Of a DNA stretch of 64,000 bases, positions 18,131-26,424 are shown piece after piece (the stretch's first letter is position 1; each line of letters starts with the position of its first letter). Both the position numbers and the translations under genes were made by a program. Under the pieces are notes generated by a model. It made no database searches and was not told where the DNA came from. It saw only the letters and a list, made by a program, of their open reading frames with translations. The stretch lies in NCBI RefSeq assembly GCF_052115025.1, contig NZ_JBFRFW010000002.1, forward strand, positions 513,009 through 577,008, read 5' to 3'. The stretch is from Bradyrhizobium_A sp052115025. Its GTDB lineage: Bacteria > Pseudomonadota > Alphaproteobacteria > Rhizobiales > Xanthobacteraceae.

Positions 18131-20080
18131 ATGAACACAGAACTACGCAGCTCTTATGATGCTGCCATCCAAGACCAAGCTCAGCGCCGCAACCAGACCG
18201 TTACGCCATTCAGCCAGACCGTCTCAGATTCCGTGTTCTCGGCTGGTATCCTAGCAATGCGAGACCGCGAAGCCGGCGTCGCCCAGTACAGGATAGTCCC
18301 AGCCCCGACCGGAAGCGGCAAAAGCAGCTGCGCCCAAGCATTCATCAAGGCTCTTACCGACACCATGCCCGATGGCTCAGTTCTCTACCTCGTTGAAACT
18401 CGTCGCCACGCCGATGACGTCTACCGGGAAATGTCTGCTCTCATTGGAGCAAGTCGAGTAGCCGTATGGACTGTTGCTCACGACATAGAAACTTCGCCAG
18501 AAACGGCTATTCAGGAATACGGCTTCAACCCGTCCCAACACTTTTCTGTCGATGAGCTATGCAATTATCCCGTTCTAATTGCCACGCCGGGATTCTACGT
18601 TGGTCCTCGCGCAGCCAAGGCAACGCTGTATCGAGGCCAACCCAGACAACTTACATTCTTCGACGAACGGCCTGACGCAGTCAGCATCTTCGATGTCGAT
18701 ACAGGCCTGATCAAAGTCGTTCGAGATCGAATAGCACAGCAACATACATCGGCATCTGATGTCGTAAAGCGACTGACTGAGTTACACGACTATCTTGAAG
18801 CTATTTGGCAGTCAGCATCAGATAAATCAGCTTTTGATGTCCTGCCACCTAGTCGAACCTTGGACATCGGCTGGTTCGCTACGTCGAACGCAACAAAATA
18901 TCTTTTGTCACCGAATGAACAGACGAAAAATGTATTCGGGTTCGCTCGCGCCTTGGCAAACGGCTTCGCGTTTCTTGGTCGTTACGACGCAATAGGAAAC
19001 GGTGCGCGGTTCATCGGTTACGAAATGAAGGTGCCGCCGACCCCCGGCATGATCATCCTGGACGCTACGGCCGATATTGATGGGTTATCGCTCATTGCCA
19101 AGAATCGGAATGTCGTTCCTGTTCCTCAAATCGACTTTGGTAATCTCACCATAACTCATATCGACCCTACACCGCTCCGATTAGGCAGAAAGAAGCACCG
19201 CAAGCTGGCTGACGTCATTACAAAGTCTACATGGGCACAGCCTTATGCAGATTGGATATCGGAAACGGTGAAGCTTCACACGCAACCGGGCGAACAGGTC
19301 TTAGTGGTTGTTCACAAGGGCCTGCTCGATCACGAATACCTTCCGACCAATTGCGACTTCGATACTCCTTATGATTTGGAAGGTCGCAATGTCTGCTTTG
19401 TCCATTGGGGCAAAGGTATCGGCTCCAACCGTTGGAAAGATGCTGAGGCCGTATTTCTGTTTGGAGAATTTCACAAACCGAAGCGGATTACCGTCGCCGC
19501 CGGTCTCGGTTGGGGCGAGGAGCCAGCTACACGAGCTGCATTGCAGCCTTACCAAGCATGGAATCGGAAAGATGGGCCATTCGTCGCCCTGAGAGATGGC
19601 GACCTCTGCCGATGGATGAAGCAGATGGCGATGCGGGGCAATGCCCGAAACATTGATAGCAACGGCACCTGTGGCATCCAGCGCCTTTACGTCACAGGTG
19701 AGTTGGATCGGCTGGTGTGTCACTCGGAATGCATGTTTCCGGGTGCCAAGCTCGTCTTGGATGATCCTCAAGCGAGATTCCAGCACGGGGGAATGGAAGC
19801 AATGATCGCCCTGTTGCTATCGACCGAAAAGGATTCTCTCAGCACCGCGGAAGTGAAGAGACTTACGGGTGTTGACTTGCAAAAGAACCGCAACAGAGAC
19901 CTACCAAGATCGGAAGTGCAAGCAGCGATGCGCCATGGGCGTTGGGACTACGTCACGGGGGCAGGCAGGGGCAAAATGGGCGGCTTCATCCGGCTCTTGC
20001 CGGAACTATCGGAGGAAGATCGAGGGGCCGTCTCCTTGTTGAACAATGTCCTGCCGAGTTTCGAGGTCGCGGAGGGCTGA
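18131..20080 (+). CDS. SF2 helicase-like protein of the mobile element
   Basis: The 649-residue protein has superfamily 2 helicase motifs: Walker A in IVPAPTGSGKSSCAQ, motif Ia-like LYLVETRRHADDVYREM, PVLIATPGFYVG, a DExx-type motif QLTFFDERPDAV, IILDATADIDG as motif III, and a second RecA-like half with QVLVVVHKGLL and FVHWGKGIGSNRW. No nuclease or primase domain is evident. Being near the right end of an integrative element, it may support element replication or maintenance, but it could also be a defence helicase. ATG 18131 was chosen because the earlier open frame (from TTG 17960) runs through the terminator. Confidence 0.7.
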   Translation: MNTELRSSYDAAIQDQAQRRNQTVTPFSQTVSDSVFSAGILAMRDREAGVAQYRIVPAPTGSGKSSCAQAFIKALTDTMPDGSVLYLVETRRHADDVYREMSALIGASRVAVWTVAHDIETSPETAIQEYGFNPSQHFSVDELCNYPVLIATPGFYVGPRAAKATLYRGQPRQLTFFDERPDAVSIFDVDTGLIKVVRDRIAQQHTSASDVVKRLTELHDYLEAIWQSASDKSAFDVLPPSRTLDIGWFATSNATKYLLSPNEQTKNVFGFARALANGFAFLGRYDAIGNGARFIGYEMKVPPTPGMIILDATADIDGLSLIAKNRNVVPVPQIDFGNLTITHIDPTPLRLGRKKHRKLADVITKSTWAQPYADWISETVKLHTQPGEQVLVVVHKGLLDHEYLPTNCDFDTPYDLEGRNVCFVHWGKGIGSNRWKDAEAVFLFGEFHKPKRITVAAGLGWGEEPATRAALQPYQAWNRKDGPFVALRDGDLCRWMKQMAMRGNARNIDSNGTCGIQRLYVTGELDRLVCHSECMFPGAKLVLDDPQARFQHGGMEAMIALLLSTEKDSLSTAEVKRLTGVDLQKNRNRDLPRSEVQAAMRHGRWDYVTGAGRGKMGGFIRLLPELSEEDRGAVSLLNNVLPSFEVAEG

Positions 20081-20321
20081 CCCTAAATTTCCAGAAAAAG
20101 TTCGAGAGGCCAGCGTCTGGACGGCGCTGGCGCTTTCCCCCACGTGGGGCTGGCACAGTTCTGTCACAGCCGAGTGTGACAAGCTCAACATCACCGGGCT
20201 AGCCGAACCGATAAACCCGTTGCGCGGCCTATGTCGTATGATATTGTGAGAGCGTGTAACGGATTGGTTCTCAAAGAGAAAACGGAAGACGAACCGATTG
20301 TGCGACCAGCGCTAACCTGAT

Positions 20322-20398
20322 GCACCCGTAGCTCAGCTGGATAGAGCGTTGCCCTCCGAAGGCAAAGGTCACACGTTCGAATCGTGTCGGGTGCGCCA
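20322..20398 (+). tRNA. Second, identical tRNA-Arg (CCG) copy; element 1/2 junction
   Basis: All 77 bases match the copy at 11234-11310, including CCA and anticodon CCG, while the flanks on both sides differ. It can fold fully and may be functional. It is the right boundary of element 1 and the left boundary of element 2. Confidence 0.95.
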
Positions 20399-20774
20399 AT
20401 TTCTCTTATTCTGCAGCGCGATGCGCGTGCCTAGATCGAAACCGCAGCACTGTCTGTTTCATGCGAGTAAGCATTCTGATGAAGATTGTCGCCGCCCGTG
20501 GGTAGGGTTGGCAACGATCGATGTTGATCGCAGGTTCGATGGTTTTGGCTGACGGACGGGAAACCGGCCAATTGCCGCACCATCGCCCAAGCGGACTTAT
20601 CGGCCATCAAGTTTGCGAAAACGCCCAGTAGATGTCGAGATTCGGCTGGCCCTATTTCATTTGCGGCGAGCCGAAGTCACAGGCACAGGCGGACACGGCG
20701 TCGATCTTCGCCCGCATTTAACCTTTGCCGCAGGCCTCGTGCCCCATCCCGCGACTAAAGTCGGCGCGACGACT
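20399..20774. other. Gene-free left end of element 2
   Basis: No convincing gene lies between the tRNA copy and the first SigF-type promoter. A plus-strand frame at 20613-20855 exists but overlaps that promoter, lacks a ribosome binding site and shows no motif. Confidence 0.5.
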
Positions 20775-20801
20775 GTAACCTTTCCAAAGCCCGGTCGAAC
20801 C
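20775..20801 (+). promoter_or_regulatory. SigF-type promoter for the VKOR-radical SAM operon
   Basis: GTAACC, a 15-base spacer and CGAACC. The same pair recurs before six other units of this island. The GTAACC/CGAA pattern is the one described for SigF of Caulobacter. It lies 70 bases before the VKOR-like start. Confidence 0.75.
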
Positions 20802-20870
20802 ATTTTGTCGATGCCGCGCAATCCGTCGGGCCGATGCGGCGATCGAGGGTACTAAAGGGTTACCGCTAGG

Positions 20871-21266
20871 ATGAGTTTCTTCCGCTACATCGCATTTGCC
20901 GTCACGGCAGCGAGCGCCGCGGCAATGTTCTATGTTGGGCTGTATCAGAGCCGTCTAGTGGGCCGCCTTATTTGCCCGTTCCTCGGCCGGCAGTGTGAAG
21001 GCGTCGCTGACGCACCGTTCGCGCGGCCATTCGGCATTCCGGACGGCTACATCGGAGCGGCTCTGTATATCGTGATCATCGGGCTGCTGTTGGCGCCACC
21101 CGTCCGCTGGGTTTGGATCGCACTGCTAATTTTGGCTGAGGCCGCGACCGCGGCGAACGTGCTTGGAATCCGCGACATGATGAATTTCGGCGGCTACTGC
21201 TTCTACTGTCTGACCACCGCGGCGCTGTCTCCGGTGCTGCTCTACTCGGTCTGGAAGCTCGGTTGA
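20871..21266 (+). CDS. Vitamin K epoxide reductase (VKOR)-family membrane protein
   Basis: The 131-residue protein has about four membrane segments. It has one cysteine pair after the first helix (ICPFLGRQCEGV) and a CxxC redox centre in GGYCFYCLTT at the start of the last helix, the layout of bacterial VKOR enzymes. These pass electrons from periplasmic dithiols to quinone and so re-oxidise a DsbA-like partner. No fused thioredoxin domain is present. Its stop overlaps the radical SAM start (TGATG), so the two are translationally coupled; perhaps it maintains a disulfide needed by that pathway. Confidence 0.8.
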   Translation: MSFFRYIAFAVTAASAAAMFYVGLYQSRLVGRLICPFLGRQCEGVADAPFARPFGIPDGYIGAALYIVIIGLLLAPPVRWVWIALLILAEAATAANVLGIRDMMNFGGYCFYCLTTAALSPVLLYSVWKLG

Positions 21267-22825
21267 TGTCTGAGGATCCGGCTATGGAAGCGAAAATCGC
21301 CCCTGCATTGCCGCACAGTCTAGCTCCGGAGGAAGGCCCTCCCCGTCGGCGGGCGGATTCGGACTACGTCTTCCACGAACTCACCCGCAGCATCTGCCCG
21401 TCCTGCAAGACGGTGATCGACGCCAAGATCCTGCTCCGCGACAACAAGGTCTACATGAGCAAGCGGTGTCCGCACTGCGGTCCGTTCATGGCGCTCGTCT
21501 ACGAAGACGCGCAGGCCTACGCGTCTTTCGCCCGCTTCAACAAGCCCGGCACGATTCCGCTGGCGTACGGTTCGGAGCATGACAAGGGCTGCCCGCACGA
21601 TTGTGGGCTCTGCCCCGACCACGAACAGCACGCCTGCCTCGGCATCATCGAGATCAACAGCGTGTGCGACATGGACTGCCCGCTCTGCTTTGCGGACGCC
21701 GCGCCCGGCTTCAGCCTGACCTTGGAGGAAGTCGAGCTGGTGCTGGACGACTACGTCCGAACGGAAGGCCAGCCGGAGGTCATCCAGTTCTCTGGCGGCG
21801 AGCCCACGATGCATCCGCGGATCATCGACTTCATCCGCGCTGCGTACGCCCGCGACATCCGCTTCGTCATGCTGAACACCAACGGCAGGCGCATCGCCCG
21901 CGACGACACGTTTCTGGCGGAACTCGAAAGGGTGCGCCCCTCGTTCTACTTTCAGTTCGACGGCTTCGAGCGCGAGACCTACCGCGCGATCCGCGGAGAG
22001 CCCGACATCCTCGAGGAAAAGCTGCGCGCTCTCGATCGGCTGGCCCAGATCGGGCTCGACGTCACCATCGTCCCCGCGATCGAGCGCGGCATCAACGAAC
22101 ACGAAATCGGGCGGATCGTGGACTTCGCGATCGAGCATCCGGCGATCCGCGGCATCACTTTCCAGCCCGCCTTCCATGCGGGACGGCACTCCGCTCACGA
22201 CCCGATGCAACGCATGACAATCCCGGAGATCGTCCGGCTGATCGAGGCGCAGACCGGCGGCAAGTTCGTCGCCTCCGATTTCGTGCCGGTACCGTGCTGC
22301 TTCCCCACCTGCAATTCGGTGACCTACGCCTTCGTCGAAGACGGCAAGGTGACCCCTTTGCCGCGCATCGTCGATGTCGGCGACTACCTCGACTACATCA
22401 CGAACCGCATCGTGCCGGATTTCAGCCGCGAGGTGAGGACGGCCCTGGAAGGGCTCTGGTCCTCATCGACCGTTGCCGGCTCCGAATCTTCCGAGCGGCG
22501 GGTCGCGATTTCGTGCCAGACCTGCGACCTTCCGGATGGCCTAGCGATCAACAGCATCGCCAAGAACATGATCATGATCATGCTCCAAGACTTTATGGAC
22601 CCATGGACGTTCAACCAGAAGAACCTGATGAAGTGCTGCAAGGAGTTCCTGTTGCCGGGCGGCAAGCAGATTCCGTTCTGCGCGTTCAACTCGGTCGGCT
22701 ACCGCGAGCAGGCGCGCGCGCAACTCAACGCCATGGAGCCGGAGCGCCGGCGCGCACGGAAGGAGGGCCGGCCCTTTGAGCCGAAGCCCATCGTCTTCGA
22801 TTTCGGCGACAAGCACCCCCGATGA
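21266..22825 (+). CDS. Radical SAM enzyme, MJ0619/Tes-like
   Basis: The 519-residue protein has the radical SAM cluster motif CDMDCPLC near residue 135 (CxxxCxxC), followed by QFSGGEPTMHPRI, the SAM-binding GGEP motif. It carries several extra cysteine groups: two CxxC pairs in the N-terminal zinc-ribbon-like part (CPSC, CPHC), GCPHDCGLCPDH before the core, and C-terminal CCFPTC, CQTC and CCKEF. This layout resembles archaeal MJ0619 and tetraether synthase (Tes), which joins lipid chains by C-C bonds, and bacterial homologues of unknown substrate. Lipid cross-linking here is an inference from resemblance. It is the middle gene of a VKOR-radical SAM-methyltransferase operon. Confidence 0.8.
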   Translation: MSEDPAMEAKIAPALPHSLAPEEGPPRRRADSDYVFHELTRSICPSCKTVIDAKILLRDNKVYMSKRCPHCGPFMALVYEDAQAYASFARFNKPGTIPLAYGSEHDKGCPHDCGLCPDHEQHACLGIIEINSVCDMDCPLCFADAAPGFSLTLEEVELVLDDYVRTEGQPEVIQFSGGEPTMHPRIIDFIRAAYARDIRFVMLNTNGRRIARDDTFLAELERVRPSFYFQFDGFERETYRAIRGEPDILEEKLRALDRLAQIGLDVTIVPAIERGINEHEIGRIVDFAIEHPAIRGITFQPAFHAGRHSAHDPMQRMTIPEIVRLIEAQTGGKFVASDFVPVPCCFPTCNSVTYAFVEDGKVTPLPRIVDVGDYLDYITNRIVPDFSREVRTALEGLWSSSTVAGSESSERRVAISCQTCDLPDGLAINSIAKNMIMIMLQDFMDPWTFNQKNLMKCCKEFLLPGGKQIPFCAFNSVGYREQARAQLNAMEPERRRARKEGRPFEPKPIVFDFGDKHPR

Positions 22826-23658
22826 GCCGCCCCGAATCCGCGCCGGAGACCCTCAAGCAATGCTGCGCCGCGGCCTACGACCACGACGCCGTCCGGATGC
22901 TGGTCGGCGACGCGCTGCACCCAGGCGGCGCCCGAGTCACCGAGCGTCTGGGACGGATCCTGAATCTGGGACCGGATGCGCGCGTCCTCGACGTCGCGTC
23001 CGGGCGCGGAGACGGCGCTCTGGTGATCGCCGCCCGCTTCGGTTGCGAGGTCGTCGGTCTCGACCTCGGACGGCGGAACGTGAAAGCGGCGACAAAACAA
23101 GCCAGAGAACGGGGGCTCACCGACAGGAGCGCGTTCTACTGCGGCGACGCCGAGAGTTTGCCATTCGGCGACGAGACGTTCGACGCGGTCATCTGCGAGT
23201 GCGCGCTGTGCACGTTCCCGGACAAGCCGACGGCGGTAGCGGAGTTCGCGCGAGTGCTAAAGCCCGGCGGACGGGTCGGCATCAGTGACCTCACGCGGAG
23301 CGGCCCTCTGCCCCGCGAGCTCGAAGGTGTCGCCGCCTGGATCGCGTGCGTTGCGGACGCACGGCCAGTCGACGAATATCGTGCGCTGCTCGCCGGCGCC
23401 GGCCTGGCTGTCGGCGAGACAGAGGCGCACGACGGCGCCCTCGTCGATTTCGTGGCGGCCATCCGGTCGCGGCTGTTCGCTACGGAGATCATGATCGGGC
23501 TGAAGAAACTCGAATTGCCCGGCACCGACCTCGCGACGGTCAAGGACATAGTTCGCCATGCGCTCGCTGCGGCGAAGTCCGGCATGCTCGGCTATGCGAT
23601 CATCACGGCCGCAAAGGACGCCGTTCCGCGCGCCGGCGATCTCAACGCACGACCTTGA
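22822..23658 (+). CDS. SAM-dependent methyltransferase (ArsM/UbiE-like)
   Basis: A 278-residue class I methyltransferase. SAM motif I is VLDVASGRGDGALVIAARFG, followed by GLDLGRRN, the motif around AFYCGDAESLPFGDETFDAV, and LKPGGRVGISDL. The N-terminus begins with a CC pair (LKQCCAAAYDHDAVRMLVG) and further cysteines sit in ICECALC, which is reminiscent of arsenite methyltransferases. The substrate is not shown by the sequence. It starts four bases inside the radical SAM gene (ATGA overlap), so it probably acts in the same pathway. Its 3' end overlaps the convergent DUF427 gene by 17 bases. Confidence 0.8.
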   Translation: MSRPESAPETLKQCCAAAYDHDAVRMLVGDALHPGGARVTERLGRILNLGPDARVLDVASGRGDGALVIAARFGCEVVGLDLGRRNVKAATKQARERGLTDRSAFYCGDAESLPFGDETFDAVICECALCTFPDKPTAVAEFARVLKPGGRVGISDLTRSGPLPRELEGVAAWIACVADARPVDEYRALLAGAGLAVGETEAHDGALVDFVAAIRSRLFATEIMIGLKKLELPGTDLATVKDIVRHALAAAKSGMLGYAIITAAKDAVPRAGDLNARP

Positions 23659-23926
23659 CGCCCTTCCAGAAAGCGACTTTGCCCGCGATGTTGGCGGCCG
23701 CCGGCCTGGGATCCGGATAGTACCAGGCGGCGTCGGGGTTCACGCTGCCGTCCACGTCGATCGTATAGTAGTGGGCAGTGCCCTTCCAAGCGCACGTGGT
23801 GACGGTGTCGCTCTTCTGGAAATATTGCTTGGATAGCGAATCCGGAGGGAAGTAGTGGTTTCCCTCCAGCAATTCGGTTTGCTCCGCTTCAGCGATCACT
23901 TTGTCGTTCCAGATGGCTTTCGGCAC
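23642..23926 (-). CDS. DUF427 domain-containing protein
   Basis: The 94-residue protein matches the DUF427 pattern: KAIWNDKVIAEAEQTELLEG, then NHYFPPDSLSKQYFQKS, then the conserved CAWKGTAHYYTI and the closing AWYYPDPRPAA. It is a small soluble beta protein of unknown function. GTG 23926 was chosen as start because AGGAGAGG lies just upstream and the family begins with this segment. A SigF-type promoter lies about 70 bases upstream, so it is a probable member of the island regulon. Confidence 0.88.
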   Translation of the reverse strand: MPKAIWNDKVIAEAEQTELLEGNHYFPPDSLSKQYFQKSDTVTTCAWKGTAHYYTIDVDGSVNPDAAWYYPDPRPAAANIAGKVAFWKGVKVVR

Positions 23927-23993
23927 GAATCCTCTCCTTGCTCCCGAGCTGTGCCGGCGATGAATCCACCGGGGCCGCCGCTCTTTCCTGGAC

Positions 23994-24021
23994 TGTTCGC
24001 TGGGCGTGACGATTTGGTTAC
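23994..24021 (-). promoter_or_regulatory. SigF-type promoter for the DUF427 gene
   Basis: On the minus strand this is GTAACC, a 16-base spacer and CGAACA. It falls in the gap between the DUF427 gene and the end of the AhpD-like gene, and points to DUF427. Confidence 0.7.
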
Positions 24022-24053
24022 GTAGATTTGCGTCGAAGCGGTCCTGCCCCGGG

Positions 24054-24596
24054 TTATCCAAGCATCTCGATCAGCGGGAGATAACCGCGGTCGGCGAGGC
24101 GCTGCGCGGCGACGCCCACGTAGGCCTGATCGAGCTCGATGCCGAGGCCTTCGACGAGCCGGTTCATGTAGTTGAAGAGCGCCACGGTGGCGACGAGGTG
24201 GTAGTACGCTTGGCCGTCCCACCCCGCGATGAAGACGGCATCGATGTCGGACTTGGTCAAGCCGTCGGCGCGTTCGGTCAATTTTGCGGCGAGCTCCAGC
24301 ACTGGCCGCATCTTCGCAGGTACGTCGGCCTTGGGATCACCGGCAAGTAGCGCAGCAATCGCCCCTTGCGGAATGCCCAGACGCTCGGCGGTCGCCGTGT
24401 GCACACCCTGACAGTACCGGCAACCGTTCAGTCCGGACACGTAGGCGGCGATGAGTTCCCGTTCGGCCTCANTGAACGGCGACGGGCCCCGCAGCAGCAC
24501 TTCGTGGAATTTGAGCAATGGCCGGTTCGTCTCCGGAAACATCCTGAAGACATCCAGCAGCGTGGCCTTCTCGGGCAAGGTCGGAAGGTGAGCCAT
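24054..24596 (-). CDS. AhpD-like carboxymuconolactone decarboxylase-family peroxidase
   Basis: The 180-residue protein belongs to the peroxidase-related AhpD/CMD family. The redox motif is NGCRYCQGVHTATAE (CxxC followed by His four residues later), near residue 60. The helical C-terminal half (AAKLTERADGLTKSDIDAVF, then YYHLVATVALFNYMNRL) is typical. It probably reduces peroxides with a thiol partner. One ambiguous base (n at 24472) leaves one residue undefined but does not break the frame. It is the last gene of the bufferin-sigF operon, 24 bases after nrsF. Its reading frame extends to 24617, but similarity starts at 24596. Confidence 0.85.
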   Translation of the reverse strand: MAHLPTLPEKATLLDVFRMFPETNRPLLKFHEVLLRGPSPFXEAERELIAAYVSGLNGCRYCQGVHTATAERLGIPQGAIAALLAGDPKADVPAKMRPVLELAAKLTERADGLTKSDIDAVFIAGWDGQAYYHLVATVALFNYMNRLVEGLGIELDQAYVGVAAQRLADRGYLPLIEMLG

Positions 24597-24620
24597 CTGC
24601 GCTCCTCGGCGATCCAATAG

Positions 24621-25289
24621 CTAATTTCTGATGTCGGAGCGCGGGGCCATCCACTCCAACATCCGACGGCCGAATAGGCCGCCGAGACCGACGAACATGG
24701 CCGCCGTTCCGATGTTGAACATGATGATCATCAGGGTCGCGTCGGCGGAATGAAAGAGCGAGAGGGCCGTTGCGGTTATCGCGGCGACCGACAGGCTCCC
24801 CATGAACGTCACGGCCGTCGGGCGCAGCGGCGCCGCGTAGCGCAGCATGACCAGCATCGCGAGCGACAACGGCAGGCTCGTCAGAACCAAGGTCGCGAGG
24901 CAACGTGTCGCTTCGCCGACACTGACACCGTTCGGCCCTATCGATATCCATTGCGTGAGACACTGATAGCCGATGTTCGACAGCCAGATCGCCACGGCCG
25001 GCGCGGGAAGGAGCAGCCACAACCGCGAGCGGTCCGGCAGGCTGACCAAGAATGCAGCAATGGCGGCGAGCACGCCCGTCAAGGCCGCCCCGGCCACGCC
25101 GCCGGCGAAAGCCGGATCGTGCAGCCGCTGCGGGAGATCTGGCCGGATCCCCTGGCTGACCGCAAGAAGCGTCACGACCACCGCCGCGAGGAGAAGCCAG
25201 CCAGTCGCCCGTATCGCCGGCGGCTTCAACCGCCGCACCGGCTTCATATTGGCGGCCAGAGATTCGATGAGATCAGGTGTGGCAATCAT
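24621..25289 (-). CDS. nrsF: NrsF-type membrane anti-sigma factor (DUF1109)
   Basis: The 222-residue protein has six hydrophobic segments after a short polar N-terminus (ATPDLIESLAANMKPVRRLK) that in this family contacts the sigma factor. It matches DUF1109, renamed NrsF in Caulobacter, where it holds SigF at the membrane and releases it under metal stress through two cysteines. Here two cysteines are present in the central part (Cys110 in IGYQCLTQW and Cys130 in EATRCLATL). The start overlaps the sigF stop by four bases, the usual order. Confidence 0.85.
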   Translation of the reverse strand: MIATPDLIESLAANMKPVRRLKPPAIRATGWLLLAAVVVTLLAVSQGIRPDLPQRLHDPAFAGGVAGAALTGVLAAIAAFLVSLPDRSRLWLLLPAPAVAIWLSNIGYQCLTQWISIGPNGVSVGEATRCLATLVLTSLPLSLAMLVMLRYAAPLRPTAVTFMGSLSVAAITATALSLFHSADATLMIIMFNIGTAAMFVGLGGLFGRRMLEWMAPRSDIRN

Positions 25290-25918
25290 GACTCGCTCCG
25301 ATCGCCCAGTATCTTCCGCAGGCTCTTTACCGCCCTATGAACGTTGACCTTGAGCGAGGCGATCGACATCCCGCTCGCCGTCGAGGCCTCCTTCAGCGAC
25401 ATTTCGTTGAGCTTGAGAAGTTGTACTGCCTTGCGCTGCATGGGGGGAAGCTCGTTGATCGCCTTTTCGAGTTCGTGTCTGTCTGGTCTCTCTTCAAGGT
25501 TCGCTTGAGGCTCGGAAAAGGTTTCATGCTCCGGCATCAGGGGCGTTTCCCGGCCTCGCCTGCGCCCTTGCCGCCGCAGCCGGTCGATGAACCGCCGGTT
25601 CGCGATCGTCACCAGCCACGGACCGAAAGGCCTGGTAGGATCGAACGTATGCCGGATCGCGTGGACGGTTAGCAGGATGTCCTGCACCGCGTCCTCGACG
25701 TCGCTCGGATCTCGATGCCGGCGCGCCGCCAGCGAACGCAGGTAGGGCGTGATTTCGCGAAGGAGGCGCTGATAGGCCGACCTGTCGCCGTCCTGGGCAT
25801 GGGCCATCAGGATTGCCCAGTCGGTATCGCGGATCGTGGGCTCGGGGCCGGCCGGCGCCGCGTCGGCGTCACTGCCGACGAGCCTGAGCTGCGGGGGCCG
25901 GCCATTGCGTTCGATCAT
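25286..25918 (-). CDS. sigF: ECF sigma factor, SigF group
   Basis: The 210-residue ECF sigma factor has region 2 (SAYQRLLREITPYLRSLAAR, then SDVEDAVQDILLTVH, then PFGPWLVTIANRRFIDRLRR) and region 4 (INELPPMQRKAVQLLKLNEM followed by the helix-turn-helix SLKEASTASGMSIASLKVNV). It directs RNA polymerase to the stress genes of the island. The GTAACC-N15/16-CGAA sites before seven units are the probable targets, including its own operon. ATG 25918 overlaps the doxX stop by four bases. The frame is open further upstream, inside doxX, but similarity begins here. Confidence 0.93.
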   Translation of the reverse strand: MIERNGRPPQLRLVGSDADAAPAGPEPTIRDTDWAILMAHAQDGDRSAYQRLLREITPYLRSLAARRHRDPSDVEDAVQDILLTVHAIRHTFDPTRPFGPWLVTIANRRFIDRLRRQGRRRGRETPLMPEHETFSEPQANLEERPDRHELEKAINELPPMQRKAVQLLKLNEMSLKEASTASGMSIASLKVNVHRAVKSLRKILGDRSES

Positions 25919-26424
25919 GGGCGGCCTCCATCCGGCGCTCGGGATCGACTGAGCGAGGCCGCGAGCTGGTCGAGCGAAAGCCGTCCGGGACCGAGCGCCA
26001 TGATGGCGAGGGCGAGCCCAGCCCAGGGCAGATGGAAGTTGGCCCACCCCTCCGGGACGACGAGTTGGATAACCGCCGTCATCACCAGAAGCGCGAGCGC
26101 GCTGAATCGCGTCGCGAGGCCGACGACCAGTAGCAGCGGCAGCACGATCTCCGCAATGCCGTCGAGATACGCGAAAAGTCCCGGCACCGGGAAGTCGTAG
26201 GCATGCCCGAAAAGGTGAAGCTTGAACTCGTCCTCGAAGAGGTACGACGCCGCCGGCGATAGGGACAGGAAACCGTCCCACTTCGTCAATCCGGATTTGA
26301 GGAACGGCACGGCTAGAGCGACGCGCAGCAACGGCGGCGCTAAGACGCCGGCGCCCCGCGCGAGGCGTTCCGTCGCGCCACGCACGACCTCGTCGAGGGT
26401 AGAGATGGTCGCAGACGAACTCAT
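25915..26424 (-). CDS. DoxX family membrane protein
   Basis: The 169-residue protein has four membrane segments and typical DoxX elements: LLRVALAVPFLKSGLTKWDG in the first helix, VPGLFAYLDGIAEIVLPLLL in the second, and NFHLPWAGLALAIMALGPGR near the end. DoxX proteins accompany many bufferin operons and may pass electrons or support redox balance at the membrane. Both ends overlap neighbouring genes by four bases, so it is tightly coupled in the operon bufA-bufB-bufC-doxX-sigF-nrsF. Confidence 0.88.
   Translation of the reverse strand: MSSSATISTLDEVVRGATERLARGAGVLAPPLLRVALAVPFLKSGLTKWDGFLSLSPAASYLFEDEFKLHLFGHAYDFPVPGLFAYLDGIAEIVLPLLLVVGLATRFSALALLVMTAVIQLVVPEGWANFHLPWAGLALAIMALGPGRLSLDQLAASLSRSRAPDGGRP

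Larger units (their letters stand above)
11311..20398. mobile_element. Element 1: tRNA-Arg island with a defence-like gene pair
   Basis: The segment lies between two identical 77-nt tRNA-Arg copies (11234-11310 and 20322-20398). It has a tyrosine recombinase at its left end, cargo of lower GC than the flanks, and an SF2-helicase-like gene near the right end. There are no conjugation genes, so it is an integrative or mobilisable island rather than an ICE. The whole tRNA is duplicated, not only its 3' half, so one copy was probably carried in by an element. Confidence 0.85.

Noticed and set aside
20613..20855. 80-codon frame at the left end of element 2
   Set aside because: It overlaps the SigF-type promoter, lacks a ribosome binding site and has no recognisable motif.
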